Source of the DNA: Montifringilla adamsi
Lineage: Eukaryota > Chordata > Aves > Passeriformes > Passeridae
NCBI GenBank assembly: GCA_017590115.1
Contig: JAGGNK010006448.1
Coordinates: forward strand, 5,625,595-5,689,594
Direction: 5' to 3'
Length of the DNA: 64,000 nucleotides
Position 1 is the stretch's first letter; the number at the start of each line of letters is the position of its first letter. Of this stretch, positions 49,362 through 60,064 are shown one piece after another. The notes below the pieces were generated by a model. The model made no database searches and had not been told where the DNA came from. It was given only the letters and a program-made list of their open reading frames with translations. A program made the position numbers and the translations under genes.

Positions 49362-51861
49362 GAGAAAGCAGGATGTTAAACTGAAAGTCAGAGTAACAAG
49401 GCCTGATTATCAAATTATGGTGAAAGACATGAGGAAAATTACGCAGATATAAATTTCTACAACTATATTGACTTCAAAGTACTTGTGTGATAAAAAAAAT
49501 CTAGTCTGTTTACTTTTTGCAAATGTGTGTAAACTCCATCTTCCAAATATACATCCAAAATATTTCCTTTCCTGAAAAGCATATTTTTCAACATCATCAG
49601 TGGAATATTCCTTGTGAATTAGATTTATACTTTGGATGTTAAAAATTAGACTATATAAAAATTATAATGAATGTGAACCAAATAAGCTTATGTGCAGTGT
49701 GGGTTCGTTTTTTCCAATAAGTTTTGTTAAGTACTTGCTGACCCAAGATATTACTCTATTTTCATATTCAGCAATGAGGAATGTACAAGAAAAGGAAGGA
49801 TGAAAAAAAAGTGCATTTATTACTTTTTTCCTGGAGGTTAAATCTCTGTGTGAAGATTAAAAACACAGAAAATAAGCATGGTAGGTAAAAATCACATAAG
49901 AGGAAAATAAGGAAATACAATAATCAGGTGATCAATAATTTTTTATGCATATAAATGGATATTATTATAATATAATAAGATATATTATATATATAATTAT
50001 AATTTAAGAAAAGGAAAATAATTGAAGACATGTTTGAAGGCTATATTTTTATCATTTTCTGTTCCAGAAAACCCTGAAATTCTTTTTGCGTCTAATAACA
50101 TGTGCTAGAACATCCTAGAAAAAGAAAAAGTGAATAGAGACATTTCCCTATTTCCATATCAGTGGACTACAGCAAGGAGAATTCATTTGAAATGCAAGTA
50201 GGATACAACTGGATTTTTCTCCCTTTGTGAGACAATGTTCCTGGCTGTAAATGAGAGGAAATATTTTGGTTTTATTTGATGCATTTACTGTGGAGGTAAA
50301 GCTATGAAGGACTTAATGGCACTAATAGCAGTGAGTCTATACTGGGGCTTTTTCATCTGCAACCTACAGAGACAAAAAAATAAAAGCTTAATATTCTGAG
50401 AGTAATGGAGAATGAATTTTACTCTCTTTCCTGGTCAAAGGTCCAGGGTGCCAGATTCAGAACAAATAAAAGGAAATGCTCAACTATTGAACTCTTTGCT
50501 AGAGGACATTTTGAGTGCTCTAAGTTTGTGTGTGTTCAAAAGAAGATTTGGACAGATTTTTGAAGAAAAATCTTTCAAGGTCAGTAAAGAACAAAGAAAT
50601 CACATATGAGTCAGGAAGACCTTGAGCCACAAATCATTGTACGCTGGGAGAATGCAAGCATTTGGGAAAACACCACTACACCTGTCCTGTTCTTATACTC
50701 TTTCCTAAGAATCTACATAGTTCCAGCCAGAAACTGCACATGGAACTATAAGAATTTCAGAACTGAATTTCTATGTTATTTTTTGTTATATTCTCAAAGA
50801 TGCCACTTGACAGTAGGAACTTAATATTTGTGTGTTGTCTTGAAAAAGAATTAAGTGAAGAGTTCTATAAAGAAACAATAATGAAAACAAGAGTACAGTA
50901 GTAAATAATGCATTATTTTAGCATTTATTCAAGTCACATCATCAGTAAGGCTCTCTCTGAATCATCTTGTAACTGCTGCAAATGTGCTTTGAGTTCAGGA
51001 CTCCCAGTAATTCCAAGAGTTTTCATTTCAGCCTTCCAAAGAGGAAAGTTTTTTTTACTGTTTTGAAGACAGTCAAATTGTTTAAATGTATGATTATATA
51101 TTTATGTATTTAAAATATCAACACAAGCATAGTTGGCAGCTTCAATTTAACTTCTCAATTTCTTTTTGTCTTTCAGAATTCTAAAGCAAAATTAAAAGAT
51201 ACACTGCTATAAACAATTTCATGATGTTACTGCTACTCATGGTCAATTTAGTTTATGATAATGTGATGAGAAAGACATAATTTTATATATTTAGTTGCTG
51301 AGCTTGGAAAAGTTATGATGCCAATTGTAATATTATGACAAAACTAATTTTTGTTTGGTTAATATAGTTATCATATTTTTGTTTTCTAGCTCAGCTGGGA
51401 AAATAAAAATAGTTCTCCATGGGCTAGTAAATTTCATTTGCCAGGGTTTTAATAACACATGTGTCTGAGTTTAGAATAGAAATGAATCATTAGTAAGAAA
51501 TAGCTTAACAAATGTAAAAATACTGCTGCTGAAGTCTTTTTATGGATCCTTGAACTCATGACCACATAGGGATCATTGACAGAGATAATGTTCAACTTGC
51601 CCTGAGATCTCAGAGCATACATGATTTTGCTTGGTTGTGACTATGCTGTTATTTCCAATGAAAATAGAAAAAAGGGCTTTTTAAGTTATGATCTTATTGT
51701 AAGATTCAGAGTTAGTGTTAAATTCAGACTCTGTATTCTGTAGCTGTGACAATACCTTTTAAGCACGAAAATGCTGCAGTGCTGAAGAGCTATATGTTGA
51801 ACTTTTATGGGGCTTACTACACAGGAACAATTAATTAAAACAGTTTAATAGAAATACCCAC

Positions 51862-51885
51862 TTTTTTTTTTTTTTTTTTTTTTTT
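51862..51885. repeat. Poly-T tract (24 T)
   Basis: An uninterrupted T run. In the antisense direction it would be a poly-A tail, but no retroposed body is identifiable upstream of it. Confidence 0.95.
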
Positions 51886-52959
51886 GCAACTATACCTTTT
51901 TCTCTTCACCATCTAAGAATAAAATAATATACTTTGGTTTGTGAAGAATAAAGCTACACAAACTCAGTAAAAACAATTTTAAATTCACTCTGAGTGCATT
52001 CCACACAAAAAGTACTGCAGCTTCACTTTTTCCAATGAAAAAGTTACTTGTCTAATATTTAGACAAGTATTCCTGAATTCATTTCTTTAGACCAATTGGA
52101 TCAATATTTGTTTCCAGATCCAAAGAGATCGTCAGTGCAACTCCATACTGGTTTTGCCTGGTAGAGATGTTATGTTTTTCATAGTAGCTCATTTATGTTA
52201 CTACATTTTGCTTTGTAGGCATTCCCTCCTATGGTCCTTGAGTCAAGTGAGTTTCTCATGAATCTTATGATAACTCCCAGACTGGTCACAGAATTCTAGT
52301 TCCTCCTCATTGTTGCTTAAATTGTGTGAATAGGTACATGTGCATTTGGGGTGGTTAGACTTATGCTTCTTGTCTTTGGAAGGGATTGGAGAGCAATCCT
52401 CAATACTCTGATATATTTGATCATCCTCTCTGGTTTTTTTTATGAATATGCAGAAGTCAGAGCTTTGATTCTACATCCCAAATTCATTCGTTTAAACTAC
52501 AATTGGTTGTCAGGTATTGATCTGCATGAAGCACTGACTTCTGTCTATGCCCTTATCTTTGACTAATGAGAAAGAGACTTCAAAAAAGTTTGAAGGAATT
52601 TTTATATCTTCAGTTAATTTATTTTGAACATGTACGAAATTACATTTCACAATCATGAAATTGACCTTGTTTTAGCTTTACTGAATAAAAGATGGATGCA
52701 ATAAAATCATAATGTGATTTTGGAGTCATGGTCAAGACCAATTTGACTCAACAGCTATTTAATGTGCTTAGCATCAGAATCTTGCGTGATGGAAATCAGT
52801 AAATATTCATGAATACAGAGGCAGGTATAACTTAAAACAAGCAAGAATATACACGCACAAGTCTCTTCTTTGAGGAAAAAAGATAACCCTGCAACCCTTT
52901 CACTAATGAGCCTAATTCTTCATACAAAATTATTTTGTTTTAGTGAAGTTCAATGAAAA

Positions 52960-53250
52960 TAGCATTTAGGCCACCATAGTCACTGTAGCTTTTCCTTAAT
53001 GAAAAGAGCCTAAAGTGCTATAGTTAGGACCTTAGTTAATTAAACATTAATCTCTTCATTTACTGTATGTGTAACTTAATTACAGAACTAGTTTTAGAGT
53101 AATTTATCATTTATGGATTATGAAATAAAAATAAATCTGTTTAATCATAATTTAATCAAACAAGCAATTCATCAATTAATTCAGCATATCACACCTACTT
53201 CACAGCTTGCTAATTAGTACTTTAAAATTCTCAGTTCAGAGTAAAATAAT
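52960..53250. promoter_or_regulatory. Candidate conserved enhancer-like block with dense homeodomain-type sites
   Basis: Within 290 bp there are many TAAT/ATTA cores in different contexts. They include TTAATTAA at 53036-53043, 'cttaattaca', 'gtaatttatcatttatgg', 'gtttaatcataatttaatca', 'tcaattaattcag' and 'gctaattagtac'. The block has no simple-repeat structure or repeat-family match, and differs in texture from the surrounding decayed AT-rich DNA. This is the pattern expected of a developmental enhancer read by homeodomain or POU factors. Only composition supports it; no gene lies nearby to name a target. Confidence 0.35.
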
Positions 53251-54249
53251 GCCTTCACTGATACCTTGGAGTCAAACTTCAATATGTATCTATCTCTAGG
53301 TTTTGACAAACTGATTGTATTTCACAAATAAGATGAAAAAGCTTTTCAGATACCATTAGGATGCTATTTTCTTCCTAAAGAAATTAGCCAGAGGTGCAAA
53401 ATTCTTTTTATGTTCTTTATTTTTTAAAATTTCTCATTAACACCTTAAACTAAATAATCATCTCCTTCTGTAGCTAATGTTTGCAGTGATTTCTTCCTCA
53501 TGAAATAAACCATATCTCAAGAAGTCCCCCAAAAAAGTTCAAAGATTCCAACTTGAAATAGTTGTTCATATTCTACAAAGCTATAAGCTCACTTTTTTGA
53601 TTCCAACTTAACATTGTTATATCTCTTAGCAGGAATATTTAGTCACATTTCACAGCCTCCTGGTTTACATTCTGCTGGTTGAAGTGATATGTTTCAAATG
53701 AACAAAATTTAAAAAAAAAGCAAATTAAAAAACTATTTAGAAAATGGTCAGAAGAAAAATTTCCTGATGTATTAGTTAAATTTTTCCTGGGACATAAATT
53801 ATTCTAATAAGGCCCCACTATCAGTTTTGGTATGTACATTAATACGTGCTATCAAGATTTATAAAGGGGTTCTTATTTTCCTCATTAAGTTATGAGAACA
53901 AAGTATAATTCCATTTTCATATAGTTACATTATTACTAAGCACTTAATATTAACATAATTATCAATAAATAATTTCATTCCTAAAGCAAAATAATTTTAA
54001 TTGTTTTCTTTTATTCCATTCAGTAATCCTAGTATGCATTTTGCAAATGTATTATTTGAAGGCGATACAACAAAGATTGAGGCAATAACAAAACTTGAAG
54101 TAATAAAGTTTAATTGACCTACTGCTTTGCTGATAGGAGTTGAAGAACTATTTTTTTCAAAGTGCATTTTCCTTCAATCTTTCCATTTCAGTAAACTGAA
54201 AGAACTTTTTTATCTTTTTTTGGATTAAGGAGATGAGTGGTAGAACATT

Positions 54250-54271
54250 TTGTGTGTGTGTATGTGTGTGT
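54250..54271. repeat. (TG)n microsatellite
   Basis: TG repeats with one TA interruption; short and likely polymorphic. Confidence 0.9.
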
Positions 54272-55484
54272 AAATAAAGAGAAGAGGAAAATTAATAGGT
54301 ACAATAATACAAGTTCAAATAGATTAGAAATGCCCTCAACTGGCATTTTCTGTTAAAAATTTGGTAAGATACTGAAGACTCAGTGGCTAACTAGCTCTCT
54401 ATTTCTATAGAACTGTTATTTTCAGACCTTAATTGGAAGTACTGAATTAATAAGGAAAACATTAATCTGCATTTCATATAGAAAATGAACTGCTCTATAT
54501 CAAAAAAAGAAAAAGAAATTGAGATGATATGAATATACATTTTCCTTCATTAATTATTCAAAGAAGGTCAAATTCAGACCTTAAGTAAATATTGATGTAA
54601 GCAGAGTTGCGCTTCCTTAACATTAACATGAAATGTCCGATTAATGTCCGATTTGCCCCCTGCAAAAAATACAATTAACATAAAAATAGCGATAAATTTA
54701 AAACAAGGCATGTCTACTTTATTTGTCACTATACCCTGTTTAACAGTATTTGTGGTTCTACTGAGCTTTGATGACCTACTCTTTTCCATGCTACAGATCT
54801 ATCATTGAAAAGCCATGGATCTTAGCTCTGCAGCCAGCCAGCCTGTTCAACAGAAAGGTCAAACTTGTGCAAGCTATTGCTTAATAGCTTGGGTTTAACC
54901 CAGATGGCAACCAAGCACTATAAGTCATCTTTCCTTTGCAAGATAGGTCAGGGGTGCAAAAATACATTGAAGAAAATTTTTGATAACGAGCCTTCCATAA
55001 AGTCCACTGCTGTAACTCTGTGGTCTTTCCTTTTGGTGCTTGGTTGGATATTTTTTCTCCTGGAATGCCTACTGTTTCCAAATAAATGTCTGGGTAGGCG
55101 TTTCTACATGTACCTTATAAGATTTATAGTAATGGATAAAACACACAAATTAAAGTTGTTTCTATCATACCAACAGCAAACCCACAAAACTCAAAATTTA
55201 AGAAACTATTGTTCAAAAGTCAAGTATGGAAAAAAAAATTGTTTAGGATTGAAAAATATCCCATATTTAGCATTTCTACTTTTCCGTCTTTCCTACTTCT
55301 AGATCCTCTGCTACGCAATAGTTGGCCCTTCTAAAATATGGCAAACATTTAGTTTTTTAATCCATCTGGTACTGCTCAGTATTACTGAGGAACTGTAATG
55401 CTGTAGTTTTATTTGTAGAGCCTGAACTACTAACAGAGGCTGCATCATCATTTATTCTTATTAGCTCCTTCTTGTATTCAGGAC

Positions 55485-55517
55485 TGTGAAGAACTTGTGA
55501 AGAACCTGTGAAGAATT
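55485..55517. repeat. Three tandem 11-bp repeats
   Basis: 'tgtgaagaact', 'tgtgaagaacc' and 'tgtgaagaatt' lie head-to-tail, sharing the first nine bases. The set stands in otherwise unique sequence. Confidence 0.95.
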
Positions 55518-58194
55518 ACCTGCAAACATTTTGTCAATGTGCAGGAGTCAATGGGTTATATCATTACAAAAACTTCTAGCCTATTTTTGGGAGGAGTGCT
55601 TTCCCTTACTCTGGCCATTCCTTCCCCACAGCTTTTAGATGGCTGTCTTCTTGTTTATCTCAGCGCCTGATCAACCACATAAAAACACTGAAATTAAAAG
55701 ACTGATATGCTCCTTGTGGTTTCCATTTATTTTCTATTACAGTGAAGTGTTGTATTTGTTTCTTAATTATGTTGTAAGCACACTTCGGCAGAGATGATGT
55801 TTTGTTTTGCCAAACCTGTCGGCTCTAATCGTCCTTAGTACCTTATATGACACAACTACTGTTATAATAAGGCAGAGTGATGGGAGCTGGGATGCTTCTT
55901 GACACTGGCAGATACTCTTTTTGATGTGGTAGTTTTCCATTTGGCATTTTCACAACGGTTTTTCATGATAGCATTAGGAGATAATATTTTAACTAAAAGA
56001 AAGAGAAGCCGTCAACATATCAGTGGAAACTGTAGCTATGTTCCAAATGAAACATAAAGAATGAATTCTTGGTACATTTTCAGATTGGTAAAATTAATTT
56101 CACATATCCAATATGATCAAAACTCTTCATAATTGGTATAATTTTTTATTAATAGAGATTGATTTTGTTTCTGGAGTACTTCTTCAGCTTCTCATAAATA
56201 CTAAAGTATCATTTAGATTCCAGTGCTCTGGAAATTTAGCCTTGGCAACTCAGGAGTGTTATGAACTGGTTTAAACACAGAAGAGCAAAGGAAACTAAGC
56301 ATCTCTGAATAAAAGAGATTAGACCCAGAAAAGTTTGAAATATACCCAAAAAAACATGATTAAGGGAAAACAAGGTTAGATGATGATGCCAAAAAACTTG
56401 ATATATTTTATTTAATAGTAAAAGAGGCAAAGAGAAAGACAGAGAAAAGAAAGAAAGAATTGTGCATGGAACACTGAGGTTAAAATGCCACTCCATATTT
56501 TTTGACCTGTTCTTTTTTTTTAAAGATGCCCAGAGAACACTTATGGAAACTGTGACTCCCAACACAGTACCTAAGTCAACACACTGGGTTGAAGTAGGTA
56601 GAAGTTTCTCTTCTGTAACTTAAAGGAAGATGTTTTTCTTCAGGAGAAATAAACCTCTGTGCTCCAGATCCCAAAACAAGGTCAAGCACAGTTATTCAAA
56701 CATATGTATTGAATACAGACATATCTTTTTCCTGCCAGTCTAGTAATGATACACCATTGCTCTGAATGTAAGTTATCAGGAGGTATCTCATCCTTCCATG
56801 GATCTGGAAACCATACTTTGCTATAATGTGGCTGAAGCCAAGTACTGAATGTTCAGCCAAATGTTTTGGATCTCATTCAGATTTTAATTGCAGGCAACAA
56901 ATGAAATACTACTTGTAATTAATTATGCTTGTTTCCATTTTGGATGTACACCACAAGCCCATATGATTCAGGCAATGTTTATATCTCTAATTGGATCAAA
57001 GGCTGCTTAAAATCTTTCCATTTGTTATGTTTTACTTTTAATTCTATTGCATGGAAGAGGTAATTTTTGCAAATGAAATTAGCAGCTACACTTCAGAAGT
57101 ACACTTCAGAATAAAAAAAATAAGAGGTCAGCTCTAAACTATAATTTCTGCATCTTGAAAAGGAAATAAATATAAATATGAAATGAGAGGATGTTAAAGA
57201 AATTGTTATTTCAAATAAATTTATTTTCTATGAATTATAAAAAATTTTCCCACTGTAGAAAATATATTCTGAAAAGTCTTTCATTCACTTTACTTCACAC
57301 TTAAAAAATCAGATGTGCCATTGGATTACATTTTGTTAGGTATAAAAATTGGAATAATGTAAGTGAAATTAATTTTAGCCATGCAAAAAATATAGATAAA
57401 GGATTTTTTTCAAAACTAATAAAGTTTCTAATAAGTAATGATTTTGCAGCTTTTAGTGGAAGCTACAAAAGACTGAATTTCAAATAACTTCCAAATTAAA
57501 AACCTACAGAGAAACTGGAAATCCATATAGCCGAAGCATTAAAACAGGATGGAAGTCTTTATTCTCACTGAAATCAAATGGAGGTTTTGGTACTGATTTT
57601 ATTGGATACATTGCTTCATGCTTGATAGGTTAAACCTTCAGACATCTAAGCAAATATTGAGAAAAAGATTGTGACTTTGCTCCCTGATGAGGAATTTTGT
57701 AGGTAAGAAGTTCATATGGACTGTTTTTTCTATTCTCTAATGAGAGACAATTAATCAGCTGAAGTTCACACTTCATTAAAAGACTTACCAACTGCATCTT
57801 GTGCTTTGAGTCTTAAATGGAAACAACTGGGTAATTATGCAGTATTTGCAAGAAAGTCATGCAGAGAAGTTCTTGTGGGTCTTTCCTCTTATAGTCCTCT
57901 GTAAGAGCAGCCCAAGAATAAAAAGAATAAAACTGAAATTATGCCACTTTTAATACTGCTGAAAAGAATTCAGAAAATGTATATACATTCTGTTGCTCTT
58001 TCTGTTCAATAATATGCCTTCCTTCTCCTGCAAAGTTTGGAAAGACAAATATTGCCTTTCAAGATAATAATTTACTCCTGTGTCAGCAGCTGTGGAGGCA
58101 TGTAGGGCCTGAGAATTTCAGAAAAGGTCATAGTTGTGCCTCTTGGGGTTTGGATGATTTAAATCACAATTTCCGGTATATTTAATGTCTTTCT

Positions 58195-58853
58195 GTTGAG
58201 AAGGACTTGAGGGTGCTGGTGGAGTTGAAGCTGGACATGAACCAGCACTGTGCATTTGCAACCCAGAAAGCCAAACGTCTCCAGGCTGCATCCAAAGCAA
58301 TGTGGGCAGCAGGGACAGGAAGGGGATTTTGAGACTCCACCTGCAGTTCTGCATCCAGCCCTTGGGTGCTTAGCACAACACAGACCTGTTGGAGTGAGTC
58401 CAGAGGAGGCCACCAAGTTCTTCACAGTCCTGAAGCACCTCTCATATGATGAAAGGCTAAGAAAGTAGGAGCTGGGGTTTTTCAGCCTGGAGAAGAGAAG
58501 GCTCTGGTGTTATTGTAGCCTTTCAGCATCTGAAAGGGATCTATAAGAAGGCTGGAGTGAGACTTTTTATGAGGGTGTGTATTGATATGACAAGGGGGGA
58601 TGACTTTAAACTGAGAGTAGGTTTAGATTAGATATTAGGAAGAAATACTTTACTGTGCCATAGGTGAGGCAGTGGAACAATAAAGCTGCGGATGTCCCAT
58701 TCCTGAAGTGTTCAAGTACAGGTTGGATGATGGATGGGGCCATGAACAACCTGGTCTAGTAGAAAGTGTCCCTCCCATGGTGTAGGGGATGTAAAACTAG
58801 ATAATTTTTAAAACCCCTTCCAACCCAAATAATTCTTTGATTCTATGATTCTG
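58195..58853 (+). mobile_element. CR1 LINE 3' end (sense, 5'-truncated)
   Basis: This is the best CR1 of the window. It starts in the ORF2 C-terminus: 'gttgagaaggacttgagg' encodes EKDLRVLVE and then AFATQKAKRLQAA, near the family's EKDLGVLVD...CALAAKKAN. A stop codon follows shortly, where the family continues. Downstream are 'gagtccagaggaggccacc', 'tctcatatgatgaaaggc', 'tttcagcctggagaagag', 'gattagatattaggaaga' and 'ccccttccaacccaaat'. It ends with 'attctttgattctatgattc', the CR1 terminal 8-bp repeat. About 660 bp is a typical truncated length. The frame is broken, so it is inactive. Open frames at 58118-58468 on both strands are parts or shadows of it. No clear target duplication was found. 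Confidence 0.92.
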
Positions 58854-59370
58854 TTTCTCGGAGTTTATTGTCAAAAAATTACAACTGTTTTGAAAGAACA
58901 AGGCAGAGCTGCACACAATTTCTTGCTCTCCTACATCTTAATGAGTATTTTATGCCCTTTCAGTAAGAAACAAACACGGGTTTTTTTTACACTAGTGATA
59001 AGCAGACATTTGATGTACATGTGTAGCACAGAGATGAAATTTACTTTTTTTTTACTCTATCCATTAATTCCATAACCTTTAGACTGTGATCATTATCCAG
59101 GCACCCTGGGCAGAATAGGACTGCTTCATTTACTTGGAATCCAGATGACTGTCTAATTTAGCACTGCATAGCTAAGAGCAAGCTCTAACCAGCGTTGAAA
59201 TTGCCTGTTTCTCTGTTGCTTTCTTTTTAAAGCCACAGGTAAAACTATGAATGATATATGGGAAAAAGTACACCATCTTCGGGGTAATTAGTGTGTCATG
59301 TTTCCAATATGCATTTCAATAATACTGGGTTCTCCTTTGCATTTTGCATTGTCAGTAAATTCTTGGGGAC

Positions 59371-59406
59371 AATGATTAAACTGCCACTTTGTGGCAGTTC
59401 ATCATT
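59371..59406. other. Near-perfect 36-bp hairpin
   Basis: AATGAT-TA-AACTGCCAC, loop TTT, then GTGGCAGTT-C-ATCATT. Nine inner and six outer base pairs are perfect, separated by a small 2:1 internal bulge. It lies within a low-repeat, conserved-element-like block (59090-59460). It is too short for a typical pre-microRNA and has no terminator context in a vertebrate. Confidence 0.85.
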
Positions 59407-59481
59407 CTTTGAGTTGCAAATTGTTGAGAAGGAAGTTGATCTTATACATTTCTAAGAACTAACTCTGGAGCAGAATGTTTA

Positions 59482-59532
59482 GGGGGGGGGTAGTTCGCAA
59501 CAAAAAAACCCTCCCCCCCCCCCCCCCCCCCC
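59482..59532. repeat. G9 run followed by a 20-C run
   Basis: G9 at 59482-59490 and C20 at 59513-59532 are separated by 22 bases. The C run is a G20 on the opposite strand, able to form a quadruplex, and the two runs can also pair with each other. It stands out in AT-rich DNA. The proline-rich open frame through it is an artefact. Confidence 0.9.
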
Positions 59533-59689
59533 AGTTAATTTTTCACATAATACTTAAGCAATTAGTCCACATTGGTACCAACTGGAATTGGTTAGGGTTA
59601 CATTTATTCTTTTTATTAGAATATACTCTAACAGAGACCTGCTATTTCAGGCTTTTATTGTACCTCTTTTAACATTTCTCTATGATTCT

Positions 59690-60000
59690 CTATTTTGATC
59701 CAGATTGGGGCCCAATGGGGTAGATTAAAGTCCTGAAGAGATAATGTTCAATTAGATTGACAAAAGGAGCCCTATAAATTGTCTTGTATGAAAAGGGCAG
59801 GAAAGGGTGCTATGTCCCATTGAACTTTTGTCACCTGGTGTAAGTCATTAAATACCAATTAGGATGAGGACATTAAGAATGATACACTGTGGCTGTTGTA
59901 ATTCAGAGAGTAAGTGACTTCTTACTTTAAATTAAGTAATCCAGAGCACATTCCAGTTCTGCTTGGCAGCAGTATATTCCAGTTGATGGCAAGTCCAGTT
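59690..60000. promoter_or_regulatory. Candidate conserved noncoding element
   Basis: The block has no repeats and contains a near-palindromic double CCAAT word ('attggggcccaat') at its start. TAAT-type cores follow ('gttcaattagattgac', 'gtcattaaataccaattag'). Texture and position suggest a conserved element; no alignment was possible. Confidence 0.3.
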
Positions 60001-60048
60001 ATTTTACATAGTCATATCCCAGCAGAAAATTCTGCAGCAGACCTTTAC

Positions 60049-60064
60049 ATGTGTGTACACACAT
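60049..60064. repeat. 16-bp perfect palindrome
   Basis: ATGTGTGTACACACAT equals its own reverse complement. The flanking bases do not extend it. Confidence 0.95.

Larger units (their letters stand above)
47281..52959. other. Unique AT-rich sequence, no gene seen
   Basis: Open frames are short and domainless. The stretch includes a small CpG-bearing patch (about 47690-47770), a degenerate repeat of 'gtatgctat' (49327-49361), an AT-palindromic patch near 49960-50005 and a 24-T run at 51862-51885. No transposon family was recognised. Confidence 0.5.
53251..58194. other. Unique AT-rich sequence, no gene seen; two conserved-element-like patches
   Basis: Patches at 55740-56010 (with CpG-bearing words 'cacttcggcagag', 'cctgtcggctctaatcgtcc') and 56860-57070 ('ttgtaattaattatgcttg', 'ctctaattggatcaaaggc') look like possible conserved elements. 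The 145-codon open frame at 54865-55302 contains one hydrophobic run but no domain, so I do not call it. A (TG)n repeat is at 54250-54271. Confidence 0.45.

Noticed and set aside
54865..55302. 145-codon open frame, plus strand, with one hydrophobic segment
   Set aside because: A single hydrophobic run in T-rich DNA is common by chance, and no family resemblance was seen. Its length is within what AT-rich random sequence of this size can give.
55775..55800. U6-like start ('cttcggcag')
   Set aside because: Only nine bases match; the following U6 sequence is absent.
59588..59602. Telomere-like 'ggttagggtta'
   Set aside because: Fewer than two units, so it is not an interstitial telomeric array.
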